Below are positions 59,862 to 64,000 of a stretch of 64,000 nucleotides of DNA, piece by piece. The stretch is from a virus: positions 1 through 64,000 of the IMG/VR virus record IMGVR_UViG_3300024999_000100; one strand, given 5' to 3'. The notes beneath the pieces were generated by a model that saw nothing but the letters and a program-made list of their open reading frames with translations, had not been told where the DNA came from and made no database searches. The position numbers were made by a program, and so were the translations under genes. Positions within the stretch are counted from its first letter, which is position 1, and each line of letters begins with the position of its first letter.

Positions 59862-60623
59862 ATGTCAAATCAATTAGTAAAACTTAAAGAACTGGAGTTA
59901 ATGGAAGTTGATTTTAATGGTAATCTAATCATAGTCGTAAAAATGAAAGACACTGGTAAAAGTTATGTAGGTGTGAATTGGATTTGTAATGGAATAGGTT
60001 TGTCAGAAGGTCAGTTAAAAAATGAGAGAAAAAAGATTCAAGAAGATATTGTACTTTCTAAAGGGGGACGTAATCTCATCCTCCCCACAAAAGGAGGTAA
60101 TCAGCAGTCATTATGTCTTGAGTTAGATTTTTTACCTTTATGGTTGGCTAAAATTTCTATTACTAAAGATATGCAAAAAAATAAACCTGAAGTTATGGAT
60201 AAACTTATTGATTATCAATTGAATGCTAAAGATGTATTATCTAAAGCATTTTTTGGAAAACAAGAAAAATGGGACTTACAACGTGAAGTAGGTAAAGTAG
60301 ATAGGAAAAGAATGACTTCTAGTATTCAAGAATATGTTCCAAATATAAATAAGTATACATATAGCAATTACACTGACATGGTATATCTTATTTTATTCAA
60401 TATGAAAGCAAAACAAATAAGAGAAACCAGAAATATAAATAAGAAAAGTGATTTAACTAGAGATTATTTAACTGAGACTGAATTAAAGATTGTAGATGAA
60501 GCAGAGACGATTGTAACTGCATTGACTACTTTGGGATTTAAGCAGGATTATATAAAGCATCAATTAGAGGTTAAATATGGAAATAAAACGTTGGATAATA
60601 GTAATAAGGATTTATTGAATTAG
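59862..60623 (+). CDS. phage antirepressor (P22_AR_N-like)
   Basis: 253 residues. The N-terminal antirepressor domain is recognisable: LIIVVKMKDTGKSYVGVNWICNGIGLSEGQLKNERKKIQ, then LELDFLPLWLAKI. The C-terminus has helical segments (KQIRETRNINKKSDLTRDYLTETE). Such proteins relieve lysogenic repression or control gene expression. A structured leader precedes it. Confidence 0.75.
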   Translation: MSNQLVKLKELELMEVDFNGNLIIVVKMKDTGKSYVGVNWICNGIGLSEGQLKNERKKIQEDIVLSKGGRNLILPTKGGNQQSLCLELDFLPLWLAKISITKDMQKNKPEVMDKLIDYQLNAKDVLSKAFFGKQEKWDLQREVGKVDRKRMTSSIQEYVPNINKYTYSNYTDMVYLILFNMKAKQIRETRNINKKSDLTRDYLTETELKIVDEAETIVTALTTLGFKQDYIKHQLEVKYGNKTLDNSNKDLLN

Positions 60624-60652
60624 ATAATAATTTAATATTTTGTAAGTTATAA

Positions 60653-60676
60653 GACGCTTGAGCAATCAGGCGTTTT
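60653..60676 (+). terminator. terminator before HNH cassette 1
   Basis: ACGCTTG and CAGGCGT arms followed by TTTTCTGTG, after the antirepressor gene. Confidence 0.65.
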
Positions 60677-60769
60677 CTGTGTGGATGGAATTGTGTTTAG
60701 ATTATGCCTAGTCTTAATTGACTAGGTATTTATGTGAGCATAATTTGTTCATATGAGTAAGGAAGTAAA

Positions 60770-60866
60770 TTGTGAGGAGTAGCTACCTCATTCTGTGCGG
60801 CTTTCTTACTCTATTTATTTTGTATCGCACAGAAATAATATTACGCATAGAAAGAAGGAATTAGAG
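60770..60866 (+). promoter_or_regulatory. conserved structured leader, HNH cassette 1
   Basis: TGTGAGGAGTAGCTACCTCA gives a self-pairing segment and TTCTGTGCG pairs with CGCACAGAA. The same layout (GGAGTAGCTACC, CTCTGTGTGC with GCACAGAG, then AAGAAGGAAT) precedes HNH cassette 2. Confidence 0.6.
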
Positions 60867-62056
60867 ATGTTAATTACAAAAGAGGTAGAAGTAACTTGCC
60901 TGTCAAACAATAAGAAATACATTGAAAGTTTAGGTCATAAATGGGAATACAAAAAAGTCATTACAATTAATGTTCATAAATTATTAGATGGTAGTAATGC
61001 ACCAATCCAATGTTTATGTGATTATTGCTTAGAAGAAGGAATAGAAACAGTTATATCTAAACCATATTATAAATACACAAATAGTCATAAAAATCAACCT
61101 ATAATAAAAGATGCGTGTGATAAATGTAAACATAAGAAACAAGAAGAATTATGCTTAATTAAAAATGGAGTCAGGTATAGTCCACAGATAAAAGGTGTGG
61201 GTAGTAAAATTGCAGTTGCTAAAACTAAATATAATATTAATGGAATAGATGAAGAGTTCAAAGAAAGAGACTTAGTATTATTAACTAAAACTTATAAAAA
61301 TGCAGAATCATATATGGATTTCATTTGCAACAAACATATAAATAAAGGTGTTCAGTCTATAAAATATGGAAATTTCAAATATAAAGATCAAGATTGTAAA
61401 TATTGTTCTTGGGACAAATTAAGTAAAGATAAACGAAGAGATTTTAGTGAAGTTCAAGATTTATTTAAAGATAAAAAAGTAATTCTTTTATCAAAAGAAG
61501 AAGATTATATTAATAATCAATCACCATTGGAATATGAATGTCCAATACATAAGGGAATAATCCAATCTAAATCTTATGAATCAATGCTTCATTCTTATGG
61601 TTGTAATCTATGTAGTTATGATATGCACAAAGGAGAAAACAACCCAATGTGGAAGGGTGGTTTCTCTGAAATAAATTCAATTTTAAGAGATTCTATTACA
61701 GAATGGAAGAAAGAATCGATGATAGCATCAAATTATAAATGTGTTGTTACAAATAAAAGATTTGATGTAATTCATCATTTATATGGATTTGATAAGATAT
61801 TTAATGAGATATTTGATAACTTAAATATTGAAAAAGAAGATTTATTAATGAATATTCGGATGAAGAATTAGTATTGATTAGAAATGAATGTAGTAGGTTG
61901 CATAAAATTCATGGTGTCGGAGTTTGTTTAACTGGTGATATTCATGCACTTTTCCACAAAGTTTACGGGTATGGTGAGAATAACGTAGAACAATTTAATG
62001 AGTTTAAGGAAGATTATATTAGTGGTAAATATAAAGATTTAGAAGAAGTTGTTTGA
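60867..62056 (+). pseudogene. HNH endonuclease, frameshifted near its C-terminus
   Basis: The frame from 60867 reads through to an early stop at 61871 (MNIRMKN). The rest of the protein (YSDEELVLIRNECSRLHKIHGVGVCLTGDIHALFHKVYGYGENN) continues in the -1 frame to 62056. It aligns to the intact paralogue at 62253. Zinc pairs, MWKGG and the HNH residues VIHHLYGF precede the shift, but the LFHK end is lost. An indel, a sequencing error or programmed frameshifting may explain it; no canonical slippery heptamer is seen. Confidence 0.7.
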
Positions 62057-62093
62057 TAAAATTATAATTATAAATAATGTTTTGTGAGTTATA

Positions 62094-62124
62094 AATACTT
62101 CAATTAATTTTGAAGTATTTTTGT
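62094..62124 (+). terminator. terminator before HNH cassette 2
   Basis: AATACTTC and GAAGTATT arms followed by TTTTGTG, after HNH cassette 1. Confidence 0.75.
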
Positions 62125-62162
62125 GTTTGCAAAAATATGTAAACTTGGGATTAGGAAAATTT

Positions 62163-62252
62163 CTGGAGTAGCTACCAGATTCTCTGTGTGCCTAATCCCT
62201 ATTGCTCTTTAGCACAGAGAACAAAACACATAGAGAAAGAAGGAATAAAAAG
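62163..62252 (+). promoter_or_regulatory. conserved structured leader, HNH cassette 2
   Basis: CTGGAGTAGCTACCAG is a palindrome and TCTCTGTGTGC pairs with GCACAGAGA. It parallels the leader at 60770-60866, with changes on both sides of stems, as an RNA structure would show. Confidence 0.6.
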
Positions 62253-63701
62253 ATGTTAGTAGAAAATCAAGTATTTACAGTCAAGGTTAATCAGAAAAAT
62301 ATTGGGTGGTATCAATCAAAAGGGCATGAGTGTAATTTAAAGGATGAGATTATTGTTAAAGCAGAAGATTTAATTTCTGGTTGTCACGTTAGAGTTAAAT
62401 ATATTTGTGATGGTTGCACAGAAGAAAAAGATATAGGTTATTGTGATCATATTTCAAGGAAATCAGAGAAAACATATTGTAAAGATTGTGCAAGTAAATA
62501 TAAACAAACTAATGATTATTATGTAGCAAAAAATGGATATAAAATATGTAATGAATGCGAAAGAAATTTATTGGCAAATACTGATTATTTTTATAGTAAA
62601 CACGATACTAAGGATGGATTTAAAAGTAAGTGCAAAGAATGTAGTGGTGCGTCTTTTACTAACAAATTAACTCATATTCCAAAAGAAGGATACAAGTTCT
62701 GTATAAAATGTGATAGGGAATTACTTGTAAATATAAAATATTTTCCACCTGATAAATTATGCTGTGATGGTTTTAGAAATTTATGTAGAGAATGTGGAAA
62801 AGATGGACATTTTATGAAAGACGATTATATTCCCACAATACATTGGACAGATGAAGAAAATGAATTATTTATTGAAAGATATTCACATTATACGTGTGAA
62901 GAATTAAAAGATATTTTCTACCCTAATCTAATGGTTAAGCAAATTTGGGATCATGCTTACTGTTTGAGAAAAATATATAATTTTGATTTATATAAAACTA
63001 AAGATGTTCAATTAAGAGCAAATAATCAACGTTCGGAGAAAATTTCTGGTGAAAATTCTCCGATGTACGGTAAACCAAAATCAGAAGAAACAAAAAGAAA
63101 ATTCAGAATATCAATAAGTAGATATTATGAAACCAATGATGGATGGTGGCTTGGTAAAAAGCGTAGTGATGAACAACGAAAAATGCTTAGTTTGCGTATG
63201 AAAGGTAAATGGTCAGGTAATAAAAATCCAAGATTTGCTAGTCCTTTAGTTGGAAAAGATAATCCTAACTGGCGCGGAGGAGTAACTGCTTTATACTTTG
63301 AGTTAAGAAGCGAGATAAAAGAATGGCAACTAGAGAGCATGAAAAACTGTAATTATAAATGTGTAATAAGTGGGAAGGAATTTGATAATATTCATCATTT
63401 ATATCCTTTTAAAAATATAGTCAATGAAGTTTTTGAAACACTAAACTTAGAGCAATTGCCTAAAGTATTAGATTATTCAGAAGTAGAATTCGATAATATT
63501 AAAGATAAATTACATGAATTGCATATTAACTACGGTTTGGGAGTTTGTTTATCTAAACCTATACATAAGTTATTTCATGATACATATGGATATACAAATA
63601 ATACACCTGAACAATTTTATGAATTTAAGTCAAGATATAATAATTTTGAATTTAATGAATTATTGGAAGATAAATATAAATATATTAGTGTTTTATTATA
63701 A
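62253..63701 (+). CDS. HNH homing endonuclease with NUMOD3-type repeats
   Basis: 482 residues. N-terminal zinc knuckles (YICDGCTEE, YCKDCASK, ICNECERN, KCKECSGA) lead to NUMOD3-like segments (GENSPMYGKPKSEETKRK, GWWLGKKRSDEQRKML, GKDNPNWRGG) and an HNH core (YKCVISGKEFDNIHHLYPF, VCLSKPIHKLFHDTYG). It should cut specific sites and spread its gene. The start at 62253 follows GAAGGAAT. It is the intact paralogue of the frameshifted gene at 60867. Confidence 0.85.
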   Translation: MLVENQVFTVKVNQKNIGWYQSKGHECNLKDEIIVKAEDLISGCHVRVKYICDGCTEEKDIGYCDHISRKSEKTYCKDCASKYKQTNDYYVAKNGYKICNECERNLLANTDYFYSKHDTKDGFKSKCKECSGASFTNKLTHIPKEGYKFCIKCDRELLVNIKYFPPDKLCCDGFRNLCRECGKDGHFMKDDYIPTIHWTDEENELFIERYSHYTCEELKDIFYPNLMVKQIWDHAYCLRKIYNFDLYKTKDVQLRANNQRSEKISGENSPMYGKPKSEETKRKFRISISRYYETNDGWWLGKKRSDEQRKMLSLRMKGKWSGNKNPRFASPLVGKDNPNWRGGVTALYFELRSEIKEWQLESMKNCNYKCVISGKEFDNIHHLYPFKNIVNEVFETLNLEQLPKVLDYSEVEFDNIKDKLHELHINYGLGVCLSKPIHKLFHDTYGYTNNTPEQFYEFKSRYNNFEFNELLEDKYKYISVLL

Positions 63702-63731
63702 GTTGGTTAATAATAAAAGGAGAAGTTAAAT

Positions 63732-64000
63732 ATGGCAGGAAGACCTAAGAGTACAACACCAAAACAACCTAGAATTAAAAAAGTTTTAAAAGATTACTCC
63801 TGTCAAAATTGTGGAACATTAAAAAAAGAGACAGAGTATTATGCTAGTTATAACCCTATCCACAAAATGGGCAAAATTTTATATTGTAAAGATTGTATTA
63901 AAGATATGATTAGTGATGACCAAGGGAATGTTATTTTAGATAAGGTAAAAGAGACTTTACGGTTAATGGATAAGCCGTTCCTATATAATATTTGGAAAAC
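63732..64000 (+). CDS. zinc-ribbon protein, truncated by window end
   Basis: At least 89 residues: MAGRPKSTTPKQPRIKKVLKDYSCQNCGTLKKE with CxxC, and YCKDCIKDM later. The proline- and lysine-rich start (MAGRPKS) is common in phage terminase or packaging-related proteins, so packaging genes may follow beyond the window. AAAGGAG lies before the ATG. Confidence 0.6.
   Translation, partial: MAGRPKSTTPKQPRIKKVLKDYSCQNCGTLKKETEYYASYNPIHKMGKILYCKDCIKDMISDDQGNVILDKVKETLRLMDKPFLYNIWK

Overview
The window is about 64 kb of AT-rich DNA with strong Gram-positive ribosome binding sites (AAAGGAGG type). It carries many small orphan genes with a few replication, repair and transcription proteins. The best reading is the early/middle region of a large temperate or plasmid-like phage of a low-GC Bacillota host. 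Several right-arm genes recall the yon region of Bacillus phage SPbeta: an intron-split gene resembling single-chain two-barrel (YonO/RdRP-like) RNA polymerases, an HU protein, a YonK-like acidic protein, a PIN-PhoH ATPase, a ClpP-like protease and an antirepressor. No capsid, tail, terminase, integrase or tRNA gene is recognisable. All family names are from motif reading; no database search was run.

Layout. Genes left of about 28.4 kb read leftward (minus strand) and genes right of about 30.8 kb read rightward. The 2.4 kb between them has no gene. It holds an abrupt reversal of strand composition near 29.36 kb, TATACGTA palindromes, a perfect hairpin and two iteron-like repeats, so it is the best origin/switch candidate.

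Left arm, 0-15.4 kb. A consensus sigma-A type promoter at about 15.4 kb and a roughly 550-nt leader with an rRNA-type boxA sequence precede a leftward block. Its intergenic gaps hold at least twelve stem-loops with unrelated stems but a shared ATAACA loop motif. The block encodes a DNA adenine methyltransferase-helicase fusion, a DUF262 protein, two proteins sharing a C-terminal region, and many small proteins. Left arm, 15.5-28.4 kb: mostly one-gene units, each with its own promoter and an intrinsic terminator at or overlapping the stop codon. It includes an HNH endonuclease, a J-domain protein, a zinc-binding protein and a compact structured RNA at 26.43-26.60 kb.

Right arm. 30.8-38.4 kb holds a PAPS-reductase-like ATP pyrophosphatase, two helicases and a GIY-YIG nuclease that shares its C-terminal module with the first helicase. 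38.5-44 kb holds membrane, lipoprotein and small zinc-ribbon genes. 44-47.7 kb is the polymerase-like gene interrupted by a group I intron immediately before its DGD motif. 47.7-52.9 kb contains three gene-free blocks rich in long-range complementary pairs, read as large structured RNAs, interleaved with PhoH, HU and YonK-like genes. 52.9-64 kb holds a winged-helix protein, a second GIY-YIG nuclease, a metallophosphoesterase, a ClpP-like protease, an antirepressor and two paralogous HNH cassettes, one frameshifted.

Several right-arm genes appear to start at ATT, ATA or ATC after strong ribosome binding sites. Start sites given here were reassigned by ribosome-binding-site spacing where needed.
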